Notes: a model not told the origin generated them from the letters alone. 64,000 nucleotides of DNA from JBFWRK01 sp050248955 (GCA_050248955.1 JBFWRK010000009.1:62001-126000), one strand, 5' to 3'; counted from the stretch's first letter, positions 1 through 10,518 are shown. Translations and numbers: made by a program.

Positions 1-587
1 CCACCTTCGTCACCGCTGCGGTCGTCGACTCCGACTGGTCGGCGCGCGTCCCGCTCGACGAGCCGCAGTGGTCGTGCCTGATCGGCGCGCTCGACCTCGT
101 CGACGAGATCGTCGCCGAGTTCGGGTTGCGTCAGGTGCTGCACCCGCACATCGGCACGCTCGTCGAGACCGCGGACGATGTCGACCGGGTGCTCGCCGCG
201 TCCGGCGTGCAATGGTGCCTCGACACCGGGCACCTCGCGATCGGTGGAACGGACCCGTTGCGGTTCGCGCAGGACTACGGTGACCGCGTCGGGCACGTGC
301 ACCTGAAGGACGTCGACATGACGCTCGCCGCTCGACAGCAATCGGGGGAGTTGTCATGGATGCAAGCGGTGCAGGCCGGCCTGTTCCGGTCACTCGGCAA
401 CGGTGACGTTCCTGTGGGCGACGTGATCCGCCAACTGGAAGCGGGCGGCTACGAGGGGTGGTACGTCCTCGAGCAGGACCAAGCGATCACCGGCGAGGAG
501 CCGGCGCCAGGCGCTGGTCCGATCGACGACGCTCGAAAGAGCGTCGCATACCTCCGCGCCGCGTTCGGCGACAGCGCATCAGCGTGA
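1..587 (+). CDS. iolE: Inosose dehydratase-like TIM-barrel protein (IolE type), 5' truncated
   Basis: This is the carboxy-terminal ~194 residues of a xylose-isomerase-like TIM barrel. The frame enters from the left edge (first full codon at nt 3) and stops at 585-587, so the start is outside the window. IolE dehydrates 2-keto-myo-inositol to the trihydroxycyclohexane-dione that IolD then hydrolyses. Visible family features are the GHVHLKDVD strand, the FRSLGNGD turn and the terminal GGYEGWYVLEQD strand near the active-site mouth. The gene heads a plus-strand run containing iolC, iolB and iolD, which supports the IolE reading. Other sugar-phosphate isomerases or epimerases of the same fold are the main alternative. 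Confidence 0.75.
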   Translation, partial: TFVTAAVVDSDWSARVPLDEPQWSCLIGALDLVDEIVAEFGLRQVLHPHIGTLVETADDVDRVLAASGVQWCLDTGHLAIGGTDPLRFAQDYGDRVGHVHLKDVDMTLAARQQSGELSWMQAVQAGLFRSLGNGDVPVGDVIRQLEAGGYEGWYVLEQDQAITGEEPAPGAGPIDDARKSVAYLRAAFGDSASA

Positions 588-637
588 ACGCCGGACTCGG
601 CCGGTCAAACCAACAACCCGAAGGGGGAAGACAACCA

Positions 638-1702
638 ATGAGGAAGCTGCGAGTAACAGCGGTTCTCGCGACTGCTGCACTGCTCTTCGCTGCTGGCTGC
701 AGCAGCGACGACGATGACGCCAACACCGGTGCCGTGGGGGGCACCGACGCACCGGCGGCCACCGACGCACCAGAGGACACAGCGGCGGCGCCGGCAGCGA
801 CCGACGCCACCGAGGACAGCGTCGACGTCGTGCAGGGCTCCGACATCACCCTCGCCGTCATCACGCACGGCGACGACGGCGTGTTCTGGTCCGTGGCCCA
901 GAAGGGCGCGGAGCAGGCCGGCGAGGATCTCGGGATCACCGTGCAGTACCAGGGAGCCAACAACGACGCGTCCACGCAGTCGCAGATGATCGAGCAGGCC
1001 GTGGCCGACGGCGTCGACGGGGTCGCGATCTCGCTCGCCGATCCCGACGCCCTGGAGGCTGCCGCGCAGTCCGTCGTCGACGCGGGCATCCCGCTGATCA
1101 CCCTGAACTCCGGCAGCGACCGGTTCAAGGAGCTCGGTGCGATCACGCACGTCGGTCAGGACGAGACGATCGCCGGCAACGGTGCCGGTGAGCGGTTCGC
1201 AGCCGAGAGCAAGACCCACCTGCTCTGCGTCATGCAGGAGCAGAGCAACGTCGGTCTCCAGGCCCGCTGCGACGGCGCCGAGGAGACCTTCGGCGGTGAG
1301 GTCACGACGATCACCACCTCCGGTGACGCCGACCCGACCACCTCCCAGCAGGAGATCAAGGCTGCGCTCGAGGCCGACGACACCATCGATGCCGTCTTCG
1401 CCACGGGTCCCATCGGTGCGGTGCTGGCGGTTGCCGCGGCCGAGGAGCTCGGCCGTGACGTCATGATCGGTTCGGTCGACCTCTCCGAGGACCTGCTGAG
1501 CTCGATCGAGGCCGGGGCCATCTCGTTCACGATCGACCAGCAGCAGTACCTGCAGGGCTACCTCTCGGTCGTGTTCCTGTACCTGAACATCACCAACGCC
1601 AACACCGTCGGTGGCGGCCTGCCGGTCAACACCGGTCCGGGCTTCGTCACGGCCGACAACGTGGCGAGCGTCACGGAACTGGTCGCTGCGGGCACGCGGT
1701 GA
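638..1702 (+). CDS. Sugar (probably inositol) ABC transporter substrate-binding lipoprotein
   Basis: 354 residues. A signal peptide ends in the lipobox LFAAGC (Cys21), so the protein should be a lipid-anchored extracytoplasmic receptor. An acidic, Thr/Ala-rich linker (about residues 22-66) tethers a periplasmic-binding-protein type 1 (RbsB/LacI-like) domain from about residue 68. The ATG at 638 is chosen because a purine-rich ribosome site (AAGGGGGAAG, 621-630) lies 7 bases upstream and the signal peptide begins there. An in-frame upstream extension into iolE has no signal character. The gene sits between iolE and a matching permease and ATPase, so myo-inositol or a related polyol is the inferred ligand. 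Ribose- or xylose-type sugars cannot be excluded from sequence alone. Confidence 0.88.
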   Translation: MRKLRVTAVLATAALLFAAGCSSDDDDANTGAVGGTDAPAATDAPEDTAAAPAATDATEDSVDVVQGSDITLAVITHGDDGVFWSVAQKGAEQAGEDLGITVQYQGANNDASTQSQMIEQAVADGVDGVAISLADPDALEAAAQSVVDAGIPLITLNSGSDRFKELGAITHVGQDETIAGNGAGERFAAESKTHLLCVMQEQSNVGLQARCDGAEETFGGEVTTITTSGDADPTTSQQEIKAALEADDTIDAVFATGPIGAVLAVAAAEELGRDVMIGSVDLSEDLLSSIEAGAISFTIDQQQYLQGYLSVVFLYLNITNANTVGGGLPVNTGPGFVTADNVASVTELVAAGTR

Positions 1703-1711
1703 CCACTGGAC

Positions 1712-1733
1712 GCCCCACCGTTGCGGGTGGGGC
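1712..1733 (+). terminator. Intercistronic stem-loop 1 (receptor/permease gap)
   Basis: The arms GCCCCACC (1712-1719) and GGTGGGGC (1726-1733) form a perfect 8-bp stem with a 6-base loop. It starts 9 bases after the binding-protein stop codon. There is no following T-run, so it is more likely an mRNA 3'-end stabiliser or weak attenuator than a full intrinsic terminator. Confidence 0.5.
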
Positions 1734-1749
1734 ACACTAACGACCTGAT

Positions 1750-1779
1750 GGGTCGGGAACCCGTTCGAGTTCCCGACCC
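1750..1779 (+). terminator. Intercistronic stem-loop 2 (receptor/permease gap)
   Basis: A perfect 11-bp stem, GGGTCGGGAAC (1750-1760) with GTTCCCGACCC (1769-1779), has an 8-base loop. It lies 16 bases after the first hairpin and 44 bases before the permease start. Such structures between a receptor gene and its membrane genes commonly allow far more receptor than transporter to be made. No T-run follows. Confidence 0.55.
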
Positions 1780-1823
1780 GTCCGGCTTCACGACGATGAC
1801 ACCTCCGGGGGTGGGGGACACCT

Positions 1824-3874
1824 ATGAGCGCACCTGCGCACGACGCTCCAGAACCGCGGCCGAGCGCTGACGAGCGCCTCAGGTTCCGGGGTCCGATCCA
1901 ACGAATGCTCGTCTCGCCCGAGGTCGGCGCGTTGATCGGCGCCGTGATGGTCTGGGTGTTCTTCTGGGGCGTCGGCGACAACTTCGGCACCGCTTCGGGC
2001 ACTGCGTCGTACCTCGACGTCGCCGCGCCACTGGGGATCATGGCGGTCGCCGTCGCGCTGCTCATGATCGGCGGCGAGTTCGACCTGTCCGCCGGTGTGA
2101 TGACGGGTGCCTCCGGGATCATGGTCGGGCTGATGGCGCGCTCGTTCATGGGCGACGGCGCTTCGCTGTGGCTGGCCGTCCCCGCCGCGTTCGTCGCCGC
2201 CGGGTGCATCGGTTGGTTCAACGGCACGCTCGTCAACCGGACCGGCCTCCCGAGCTTCATCGTCACGCTCGGCACGTTCTTCGTCCTGCGCGGTGTGAAC
2301 CTCGTGTTCGCGAAGCGGCTCGTCGACAAGGTCCTCGTCTCCGGCATCGACGATGCCGACGGATTCGAGACCTTCCGCCAGATCTTCGCCAGCGTGCATC
2401 GCCGCCAGACCTTCGGCGCGCGCGACCCGGTGTTCCTCACGCTCGTCATCGCGGGTGCTGCGCTGCTCGGCTACGGCTTGCTCGAACAGTCCCTCGTGCG
2501 CCGCCGCGACGGAGGCGGGCGCCAGGAGCGCATGGTCGCCGCGATCGGGGTCGTGCTCACGGTGATCGGTTTCGTGCTCCTGCACCGCACCGACGGCGTC
2601 GGCCAGAACATCGTGTGGACGACCGTCTGCGGGATCGGCGTCGTGCTCGTGGTGGCCGGGATCGCCGGCTGGCGGTTCGAGACGACGGTAACGACGGACG
2701 GCTTCTCGCTCGGTGCCGCACGTCGCGACGTGATCATCGGCGTGGGATGCACTGCCATCGCGTGCGTCGCCGCGTTCGTGTTCGACCGTCACGAGCCGCG
2801 GGAGATCCTGACCTGGATGCCGAGCTGGCTGAGGGTTGTGACTGCGGTCGCCGCTGTCGTCGTCGCGATGGCGTTGTCGGCACGGCACTGGCTGGCGGCG
2901 ATGCGGAACCAGATCGGCATCCAACGCACTCGCGCGCACACGTTCGTGAAGATGGTGTTGCTCACGCTGATCGTCGGCGTCATCGGCATGATCGGCGTGC
3001 TCACGTTCTTGCAGCTGACGACCGAGCAGGCGTTCCGTGCGATCCTCTTCGTGACCTTCGGAGCGTTCGGCGTCCTGTCGCTCCTGCGGGCGCGTGGCAT
3101 TGCCGGGCGCGAGTCGACGGGCGGGCAGCTCGTTGCGGGGCTCCTCACCGCCGCCGCCGTGCTCGTGCTGGCGTTCGTCGTCCGCTTCGACTCGAACGCG
3201 GTCCGGTTCCGCACCGGGCTCTTCTCGGCGCTGATCCTCATGGCGGTGATCGTCGTCGCGAACACGCTCGTCGAGGTCCGCCAGCTCAAGCGCACGGTTT
3301 CCGAGTCTGGTGCCGACACCGTCGGGCGCCGGCTCTCGTACGCCGGCGTGACGCTCGCCGCGATCGGTCTCGGCATCAGGATCTTCTTCACCGGTGCACC
3401 GTTCCGGATCTCGATCTTCTGGTGGCTCCTGGCGACTGCTCTGGCGACCTTCGTGCTGATGCGCACGAAGTACGGCAACTGGATCTTCGCCGTCGGCGGC
3501 AACCGTGACGCGGCCCGCTCGATCGGCGTGCCGGCGGCGCGCGTGAAGGTCGCGCTGTTCATGACGACGGCGCTCGCCGGTTGCTTCGTCGGCATGATCA
3601 CGGCCCTGCGGCTCACGTCGATCCAGGCCAGCCAGGGCATCGGCGAGGAGTTCGAGTACATCATCGCCGCGGTCGTCGGTGGCAACCTGCTGACCGGTGG
3701 CTATGGCTCCGCGGCGGGCGCAACGATCGGCGCAGCGATCATGGCGATGTCCCAGATCGGCATCCCGTACGCCCAGTGGAACCAGGACGGACGGTTCGTC
3801 TTCCTCGGCGTCATCCTGCTCCTCGCGGTGCTCGTCAACAACGCGATTCGCAAGAAGGCTCAGGAGGCACGGTG

Positions 3875-3875
<1 letters not shown>
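1824..3875 (+). CDS. Sugar ABC transporter permease (RbsC/XylH-like) with large internal membrane insertion
   Basis: 683 residues, about twice the usual ~330 for this family. Residues ~30-185 match the amino half of a ribose/xylose-type permease (GGEFDLSAG near 82-90; NRTGLPSFIVTLGTFF near 138-153). Residues ~530-683 match its carboxy half, including the TKYGNWIFAVGGNRDAAR coupling segment near 547-564 that contacts the ATPase. In between lie ~330 residues with about nine or ten extra hydrophobic helices separated by basic loops. The ATG at 1824 follows a G-rich ribosome site (GTGGGGGAC). The frame stays open and GC-biased throughout the insertion, so it looks like one intact protein. With the flanking receptor and ATPase it should form the inositol importer; the role of the insertion is unknown. 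Confidence 0.85.
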
Positions 3876-4651
<776 letters not shown>

Positions 4652-4658
4652 GGCACGG

Positions 4659-5612
4659 GTGACAGAGCTCGACGTCATCACCGTCGGTCGTGTGAGCGTC
4701 GACCTGTACGCACGCGAGGCAGGAGTCGGCTTCGAGGGAGCGCAGACGTTCGAGAAGTCCGTAGGTGGCAGCCCGACCAACGTCGCCGTCGCCGCCGCGA
4801 GGTTGGGCCGTCGCGCCGCAGTGGCGACGAAGGTCGGCGCCGATCCGTTCGGCGTGTACGTGCGGCGCAAGCTGGAGTCGTTCGGCGTCGACACGCGCTT
4901 CGTCGGCACGCACCCGACGTTGCGCACGCCGCTCGCTTTCGCCGCGATGGACCCGCCGGACGATCCGCCGATCCTCTTCTACCGGGAGCCGAACGCGCCC
5001 GACATGACGATCGAGCCCGGAGAACTGGATGCGGCGGCCGTGCGCGATGTGCCGATCTTCTGGGTGTCCGCATCAGCGCTGTCGCGCGAGCCGATCGCGG
5101 GAACGGTCGGTGCACTGCTCGACGAACGTGCCCGCCGCCCACACACCGTGCTCGATCTCGACTATCGGCCGGTCTTCTGGACGAGCGAGGCGGAGGCCCG
5201 TGAGCGCATCGGCGCGGCGGTCGCTTCGTGCACCGTCGCGGTCGGCAATCGCACCGAGTGCGACATCGCGGTCGGCAGCGACGACCCCGACACGGCAGCC
5301 GACCGCTTGCTCGAGCGCGGCGTCGACCTGGCGATCGTGAAGCGGGGCGGTGACGGCGTCCTCGTCGCGTGGAGCGACGGCCGTGCCCTCGTCCCGCCCC
5401 GGCCGGTGCAGGTGGTCTGCGGGCTCGGTGCCGGAGATGCCTTCGGCGGCGCGCTGTGCCACGGCTTGCTGGAGGGTTGGGATCCCCGTCAGATCGTGGA
5501 GTACGCGAACGCTGCCGGTGCGATCGTCGCGTCCCGCCTCCTCTGCTCCGACGCGATGCCATTCGACGCCGAGGTTCGTGCGCTGCTGGAGTGGTCCGAT
5601 GCGGCTGGATGA
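4659..5612 (+). CDS. iolC: 5-dehydro-2-deoxygluconokinase (PfkB family)
   Basis: 317 residues of the ribokinase/PfkB fold. IolC phosphorylates 2-deoxy-5-keto-D-gluconate using ATP, in the cytoplasm. Evidence is the amino-terminal GRVSVDLY strand, the GGSPTNVAVAAARLG substrate-binding segment, and the GAGD anion-hole/catalytic motif with Asp at about 260 followed by AFGGALCHG. The GTG at 4659 lies 7 bases after the ATPase stop; no better start exists nearby. Immediate neighbours (Cgl0159-type aldolase-like gene, iolB) place it in inositol breakdown rather than fructose or ribose metabolism. Assignment as another PfkB sugar kinase is possible but less likely. Confidence 0.85.
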   Translation: MTELDVITVGRVSVDLYAREAGVGFEGAQTFEKSVGGSPTNVAVAAARLGRRAAVATKVGADPFGVYVRRKLESFGVDTRFVGTHPTLRTPLAFAAMDPPDDPPILFYREPNAPDMTIEPGELDAAAVRDVPIFWVSASALSREPIAGTVGALLDERARRPHTVLDLDYRPVFWTSEAEARERIGAAVASCTVAVGNRTECDIAVGSDDPDTAADRLLERGVDLAIVKRGGDGVLVAWSDGRALVPPRPVQVVCGLGAGDAFGGALCHGLLEGWDPRQIVEYANAAGAIVASRLLCSDAMPFDAEVRALLEWSDAAG

Positions 5613-6537
5613 CCCGACCTTCGCCGACCTGATCGATGTACGAGTGCACGATCCGGAACGGATCGCCGACGCGCTCGCGGCGCGCAGCCGCCGGTCGTCG
5701 CCGACGCGTGGCGGGATGATGTTCATCGTCGCCGCCGACCACACGGCGCGTGGCATGGTCGGGCTCGGCGCCGATCCGCTCGCCATGGCCGATCGCCGAT
5801 CGATGCTCGACCGGCTGCTGACCGCGCTCGAGCACCCACGGGTCGACGGTGTGCTCGCCAGCGCCGACATCATGGAGGACCTCGTCCTGCTCGGCGCGCT
5901 CGAAGACCGGGTTGCAGTCGGCACGATGAACCGTGGCGGTCTGAGCGGAGCGAGTTGGGAGCTCGACGACCGCTTCACCGCCTACGACACGCAGCATCTC
6001 GTGGCTGCGAACCTCGATGCCGGCAAGCTGCTGCTCCGCCTCGACGACGACGATCCGGGCACCGTGTCGACGCTCCACGCCGCGTCGCGCGCCGTGCAGG
6101 AGCTGAACGATCAGCGGATGATCGCGATGGTCGAGCCGATCCCGTACACGAAGGACGCCAACGGGCGAGCGGTGTGGGACCACGGTGAGCACAAGCTCGT
6201 GCGGGCGGTCGGGATCAGCGCCGCGCTCGGCGGGTCGAGCGCGTACACGTGGCTGAAGATCCAGGCGACCGCCGACATCGCAGCGGTGGCCGCGATGACG
6301 ACGCAGCCCCTGCTCCTGCTCGGCGGATCGCCGGGACCGGATCCGGACGTGACGTTCGCGATGTGGGAGCGGGCACTGCACGAGCCGACCGTGCGCGGAC
6401 TCGTCGTCGGGCGCGCCTTGCTCTACCCGCCCGATGGTGACGTGGCGGCTGCGGTCGGCCGCGCCGCAGCGCTCGTCGAGTCGGCCGTGAACGACCGTTC
6501 GGGCGAGCCGTCCCGAACAGGCGGGAGCACGGACTGA
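5599..6537 (+). CDS. Cgl0159-family (beta/alpha)8 protein, aldolase-like
   Basis: 312 residues resembling the Cgl0159 family of class I aldolase-like barrels, often found in actinobacterial inositol clusters. Visible segments are MMFIVAADHTARG (strand 1 region), GTMNRGGLSGASWE, and IAMVEPIPYTKD. The start ATG lies 14 bases inside the end of iolC, so the two are translationally linked. The biochemical role is not established by the sequence. Its position directly after iolC suggests it could cleave 2-deoxy-5-keto-gluconate-6-phosphate, the job done by IolJ in Bacillus, since no iolJ is otherwise visible. That is inference. Confidence 0.72.
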   Translation: MRLDDPTFADLIDVRVHDPERIADALAARSRRSSPTRGGMMFIVAADHTARGMVGLGADPLAMADRRSMLDRLLTALEHPRVDGVLASADIMEDLVLLGALEDRVAVGTMNRGGLSGASWELDDRFTAYDTQHLVAANLDAGKLLLRLDDDDPGTVSTLHAASRAVQELNDQRMIAMVEPIPYTKDANGRAVWDHGEHKLVRAVGISAALGGSSAYTWLKIQATADIAAVAAMTTQPLLLLGGSPGPDPDVTFAMWERALHEPTVRGLVVGRALLYPPDGDVAAAVGRAAALVESAVNDRSGEPSRTGGSTD

Positions 6538-7451
6538 TGGGCCGTCTCGACAGCTGGCATCACCCGGCTGGCTCCCTGGCGACGAGCAACCGCCTGGTCT
6601 CGCTGTCTGCCGCCGATGCCGGTTGGACGTTCTGCGGGCTCGAGGTCGTCGCGCTCGCGGCGGGCGAGTCGTCCATCCTCCTCGGCGACGGTGTGGAGCG
6701 GGCGGTGCTGCCGCTCGGTGGCAGCGCGACCGTGGAGGTCGACGGTCGACGCTTCGAGTTGGACGGTCGCGACGACGTGTTCAGTCGCGTCACCGACTGG
6801 GCATACCTGCCACTCGGCAGTGAAGCTCGCCTGTCGACCGCGACCGGCTGCGAGCTCGCGCTCCCGAGCGCTGTCGCCGAACGCCGCGGCGAGCCGGCAC
6901 ACGTCGCCGCCGGCGACGTCCTGGTCGAGGTGCGCGGCGCCGGTCCGGCGACGCGTCAGGTGACCAACTTCATGACCCCGGACCGCTTCGACGGCGCGGA
7001 CAAGCTGATGTGCTGCGAGCTGCTGACGCCCGACGGCAACTGGTCGAGCTACCCGCCGCACCGCCACGACGGGGCCGGCGACTGCGTCGTGAACAACGAG
7101 GAGATCTACTACTTCCGGGTCGGACGCGCCGGCGCGCCCGGATACGCGCCCGACGGCTTCGGCATGCACCGGACGTACACGGTGGCGGACGTCCACGGCG
7201 AGGACGACGAGGTGAACCTGGCCGTGCGCGACGGCGACGTGTTCCTCATCCCGGAGGGCTATCACGGACCGTGCGTCGCCGCGCCCGGCTACCCGCTCTA
7301 CTACCTCAACGTGCTCGCCGGGCCGAACGGCGAGCGCACGATGGCGTTCTGCGACGACCCGACCCACCACTGGGTCCGCGACTCGTGGGCCGACCTCCCG
7401 GCCGATCCCCGCTGCCCGATGACGTCCGCCGCCGGCCGGGTCGCCCCATGA
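6537..7451 (+). CDS. iolB: 5-deoxy-glucuronate isomerase
   Basis: 304 residues of the two-cupin KduI/IolB family. IolB converts 5-deoxy-glucuronate (IolD product) to 2-deoxy-5-keto-gluconate (IolC substrate). The second cupin carries the metal-binding YPPHRHDG motif (His175, His177), followed by NNEEIYYFRV with the conserved acidic ligand and a later EGYHGPCVAAPG segment holding a further His. Length and motif order match the family. The ATG at 6537 overlaps the previous stop by one base. It sits between the iolC pair and an oxidoreductase in the same operon. Confidence 0.92.
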   Translation: MGRLDSWHHPAGSLATSNRLVSLSAADAGWTFCGLEVVALAAGESSILLGDGVERAVLPLGGSATVEVDGRRFELDGRDDVFSRVTDWAYLPLGSEARLSTATGCELALPSAVAERRGEPAHVAAGDVLVEVRGAGPATRQVTNFMTPDRFDGADKLMCCELLTPDGNWSSYPPHRHDGAGDCVVNNEEIYYFRVGRAGAPGYAPDGFGMHRTYTVADVHGEDDEVNLAVRDGDVFLIPEGYHGPCVAAPGYPLYYLNVLAGPNGERTMAFCDDPTHHWVRDSWADLPADPRCPMTSAAGRVAP

Positions 7452-8644
7452 CCCCGAGCGACCAGAACGAGCCCGCCATCAGATTGGGGATCGGCGTCAT
7501 TGGGTTCGGGTGGATGGGGCAGGCGCACAGTCGAGGCTGCCGACGGGCGCCGAGCTACTTCCCGAACCGCAGCTACGAACCGGACCTCGTGGTCGTCGGA
7601 GACACGGTCGCCGAGCGGCGGGACGAGGCAGTGCGGTCGTTCGGGTTCCGCGAAGGTGCCGCCGACTGGCACGACGTCGTCGAGCACCGTGATGTCGACG
7701 TGGTCTTCATCACCTCGCCGAACATGCTGCACGTCGAGATCGTCGAGGCGGTCGCCGCAGCCGGCAAGCACGTCTTCTGCGAGAAGCCGGTCGGTGGCAC
7801 CCCGGCGCAGACGGTCGTCGCCGAGCGCGCCGCCCGTCGAGCCGGCGTGATCTCGAGTGTTGGGTACAACTACCGCAGGGCGCCACTCGTGCAGTACGCC
7901 AAGCGGCTCATCGACGACGGCGTGATCGGCACGGTGACGAACTACTACGGCCGGTTCTTCTCCATGTACGGCTCCGATCCGCTCGGGCTGCTCTCGTGGC
8001 GCTTCCTCGTCGACCAGGCCGGCTACGGCGTGTCGACCGACATCCTCAGCCACTCGGTCGACCTCGCCCACCACCTCGTCGGCCCGATCACCAAGGTGGT
8101 CGGCACCGGTGAGACCTTCATCCCGCGTCGCCCGCTGCCGACGTCGACGGGCACGCACTACGACCGCGGCCAGCCCGGTGACCCGACCGGTGCGGTGACG
8201 AACGAGGACTACATCGGGATGCTGTGCACGTTCGCGAACGGCGCTCGCGGCACGTTCGAGGCAAGCCGGTCGATGATCGGCCCGGAGAGCCAGAACTCGC
8301 TCGAGGTCTATGGCACGAAGGGCGCCATCGCGTGGAACCTCGAGACGATGAACGAGCTCCGGGTCTACGTCGCCGCCGAGCACGAGCACACGGGGTTCAC
8401 GACCGTCTACGGCGGCGACCGGTTCCCACCACACGGGAACTTCGTGCCGGGTAGCGCGAACGGCATCGGCTTCGAGGACCTCATCTGCATCGAGGACCAC
8501 GAGTTCCTCGAGTCGGTCGCCAGCGGACGCCGGCACACTCCCGGCTTCGCGGAGGCCGTCGACTACGTGAGCGTCCAGGACGCCGTGCTCCGGTCCTGGG
8601 AGTCCGGCCGCTGGGAGGACGTCGTGTCCCTCCGGGAGGAATGA
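7448..8644 (+). CDS. Gfo/Idh/MocA-family NAD(P)-dependent oxidoreductase
   Basis: 398 residues. The amino-terminal Rossmann fold begins with GVIGFGWMGQAHSRG; the signature EKPVGG lies near residues 112-117. A carboxy-terminal alpha/beta substrate domain includes a GYGVSTDILSHSVDLAHHL segment with the catalytic-type Asp/His pair. Family members oxidise inositols, inosamines or sugars. Given a second, shorter IolG-type gene at 11502, this one may act on scyllo-inositol or another inositol isomer, but the substrate cannot be read from sequence. The ATG at 7448 overlaps the end of iolB by four bases (ATGA). Confidence 0.82.
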   Translation: MTPSDQNEPAIRLGIGVIGFGWMGQAHSRGCRRAPSYFPNRSYEPDLVVVGDTVAERRDEAVRSFGFREGAADWHDVVEHRDVDVVFITSPNMLHVEIVEAVAAAGKHVFCEKPVGGTPAQTVVAERAARRAGVISSVGYNYRRAPLVQYAKRLIDDGVIGTVTNYYGRFFSMYGSDPLGLLSWRFLVDQAGYGVSTDILSHSVDLAHHLVGPITKVVGTGETFIPRRPLPTSTGTHYDRGQPGDPTGAVTNEDYIGMLCTFANGARGTFEASRSMIGPESQNSLEVYGTKGAIAWNLETMNELRVYVAAEHEHTGFTTVYGGDRFPPHGNFVPGSANGIGFEDLICIEDHEFLESVASGRRHTPGFAEAVDYVSVQDAVLRSWESGRWEDVVSLREE

Positions 8645-10518
8645 GCATGTCGCGAGCAGCGGGCAAGTCGGAGCGGATGACGGTCGCCGAAGCGATCGTG
8701 CGGTGGCTCGTCGCCCAGCGGACGACGATCGAGGTACAGGGCGCCGAGGCGGAGCGACCGTTGTTCCCCGGCGTCTACGCGATCTTCGGGCACGGCAACG
8801 TGACGTGCCTCGGTCATGCGCTCGAACAGCACCGCGACGAACTGCCGACGTATCGCGGGCAGAACGAGCAGGGCATGGCGCTGGCTGCGGTCGGCTACGC
8901 GAAGGCGATGCGGCGCCGTCAGATCATGGTGGCCACGTCGTCGATCGGACCGGGGGCGACGAACATGGTCACCGCCGCGGGTGTGGCGATGGCCAATCGG
9001 CTGCCGGTGTTGCTGCTCGCCGGCGACACGTTCCAGAGTCGACTGCCCGATCCGGTGCTCCAGCAGGTCGAGCACTTCGGTCACCCGTCGACGACCGTGA
9101 ACGACGCGTTCCGACCGGTCGTGCGCTACTGGGATCGGATCACCCATCCCGAGCAGGTGCTGTCGTCGCTGCCCCAGGCCCTGGCGATGATGCTCGATCC
9201 GGCCGAGTGCGGGCCGGCGTTCCTCGCGCTCCCGCAGGACGTGCAGGGCGAGGCCCTCGACGTGCCGGCCGCGTTCCTCGAACCCGTCGTCCACCGGACA
9301 CCGCGGCCGCGGCCGTCCCAGGACCAGCTGGTCGCAGCGGCCGAGCTCCTCCGCGGCGCGCAACGCCCGCTGATCATCGCCGGCGGGGGAGTGCACTACT
9401 CGCTCGCCGAGGCGGACCTGCAGGCCTTCGCCGAGCAGCACGGCATCCCGATCGTCGAGACGGTCGCCGGCAAGTCGTGCGTCTGCCACGACCACTCGCA
9501 CCACGCCGGGCCGATCGGTGTGACCGGCTGCAAGGCAGCGAACCGCCTTGCTGCGGACGCCGACGTCGTCCTCGCCGTGGGCACCCGGCTCCAGGACTTC
9601 ACGACCGGTTCGTGGACGGTGTTCGGCGCGGAGACGCGCCTCATCGGGATCAACGCGGCGCGCTTCGACGCGTGGAAGCACCGGTCGCTGCCGGTCGTCG
9701 GCGACGCCCGCGAGACGCTCCGCGAGCTCGGCACCCTGCTCGGCTCGTGGGCCGCGCCGCAGGCACGGCTGACCCAGGCGCAGGACGAGGTCGCCGGCTA
9801 CTGGCGGTACATCGATTCGATCACCCGGCCGACCGAGGACGACTCGTTGCCGACGTACGCGCAGGTGGTCGGCGCGGTCGCCCGCCAGGCGACCGAACAG
9901 GACTACGCGCTCACGGCCGCGGGCGGCTTCCCCGGCGAGCTGATCAACAACTGGCGGTCGCTCGCGCCGGCGACGTTCGACTGCGAGTACGGCTTCTCGT
10001 GCATGGGCTACGAGCTCTCCGGGGCATGGGGAGCGCGAATGGCACGGCCCGACGGGGAGGTGTTCACGTTCGTCGGTGACGGTTCGTACCTGATGATGAA
10101 CAGCGACCTGTACAGCTCGGTCCTGACCGGCCAGAAGCTCGTCGCGATCGTGTGCGACAACGGGGGCTTCGCGGTCATCGACCGTCTGCAGGTGAACCAG
10201 GGTGGCGCGAGCTACAACAACCTGTTGAAGGACTGCCGCATCGTCGAGGAGGTTCGCGTCGACTTCGCCGCGCACGCGGCAGCGATGGGCTGCAACAGCG
10301 AGCGGGTGGGTTCGATCGCCGAGCTCGAAGCCGCCTTGCGACGGGCGAGGGCGTCCGATCGGACCTACGTCATCGTGCTCGAGACGGAGCCGCACGCGTG
10401 GACGGAGGGCGGCGCGTTCTGGGAGGTCGGCGTGCCCGAGGTCAGCGATGTCGCGTCGGTCGTCGCTGCCCGAGCAGCGATGGACGCCGGGATCCGGTCG
10501 CAGCGGAGAGGCGTCTGA
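8641..10518 (+). CDS. iolD: 3D-(3,5/4)-trihydroxycyclohexane-1,2-dione acylhydrolase (ThDP-dependent)
   Basis: 625 residues of the acetolactate-synthase-like thiamine diphosphate family. IolD opens the six-membered ring of the dione made by IolE. Features are an amino-terminal Pyr domain with GNVTCLGHAL and YRGQNEQGMALAAVGYAKA (cofactor-activating Glu), a central domain, and a carboxy PP domain with the GDGS(Y)LMMN ThDP/Mg motif near residues 480-488. A KSCVCHDHSHHAGPIGVTG segment is typical of IolD. The ATG at 8641 overlaps the previous stop (ATGA) and is preceded by GGAGGA; a second ATG at 8647 is a close alternative. Confidence 0.92.
   Translation: MSMSRAAGKSERMTVAEAIVRWLVAQRTTIEVQGAEAERPLFPGVYAIFGHGNVTCLGHALEQHRDELPTYRGQNEQGMALAAVGYAKAMRRRQIMVATSSIGPGATNMVTAAGVAMANRLPVLLLAGDTFQSRLPDPVLQQVEHFGHPSTTVNDAFRPVVRYWDRITHPEQVLSSLPQALAMMLDPAECGPAFLALPQDVQGEALDVPAAFLEPVVHRTPRPRPSQDQLVAAAELLRGAQRPLIIAGGGVHYSLAEADLQAFAEQHGIPIVETVAGKSCVCHDHSHHAGPIGVTGCKAANRLAADADVVLAVGTRLQDFTTGSWTVFGAETRLIGINAARFDAWKHRSLPVVGDARETLRELGTLLGSWAAPQARLTQAQDEVAGYWRYIDSITRPTEDDSLPTYAQVVGAVARQATEQDYALTAAGGFPGELINNWRSLAPATFDCEYGFSCMGYELSGAWGARMARPDGEVFTFVGDGSYLMMNSDLYSSVLTGQKLVAIVCDNGGFAVIDRLQVNQGGASYNNLLKDCRIVEEVRVDFAAHAAAMGCNSERVGSIAELEAALRRARASDRTYVIVLETEPHAWTEGGAFWEVGVPEVSDVASVVAARAAMDAGIRSQRRGV

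Noticed and set aside
458..637. An upstream in-frame extension of the binding-protein gene into iolE.
   Set aside because: It would bury the signal peptide; the ATG at 638 has a ribosome site and gives a proper lipobox.
1712..1779. Hairpin pair as a tRNA or small structured RNA gene.
   Set aside because: No cloverleaf, T-loop or CCA pattern; two independent simple stems only.
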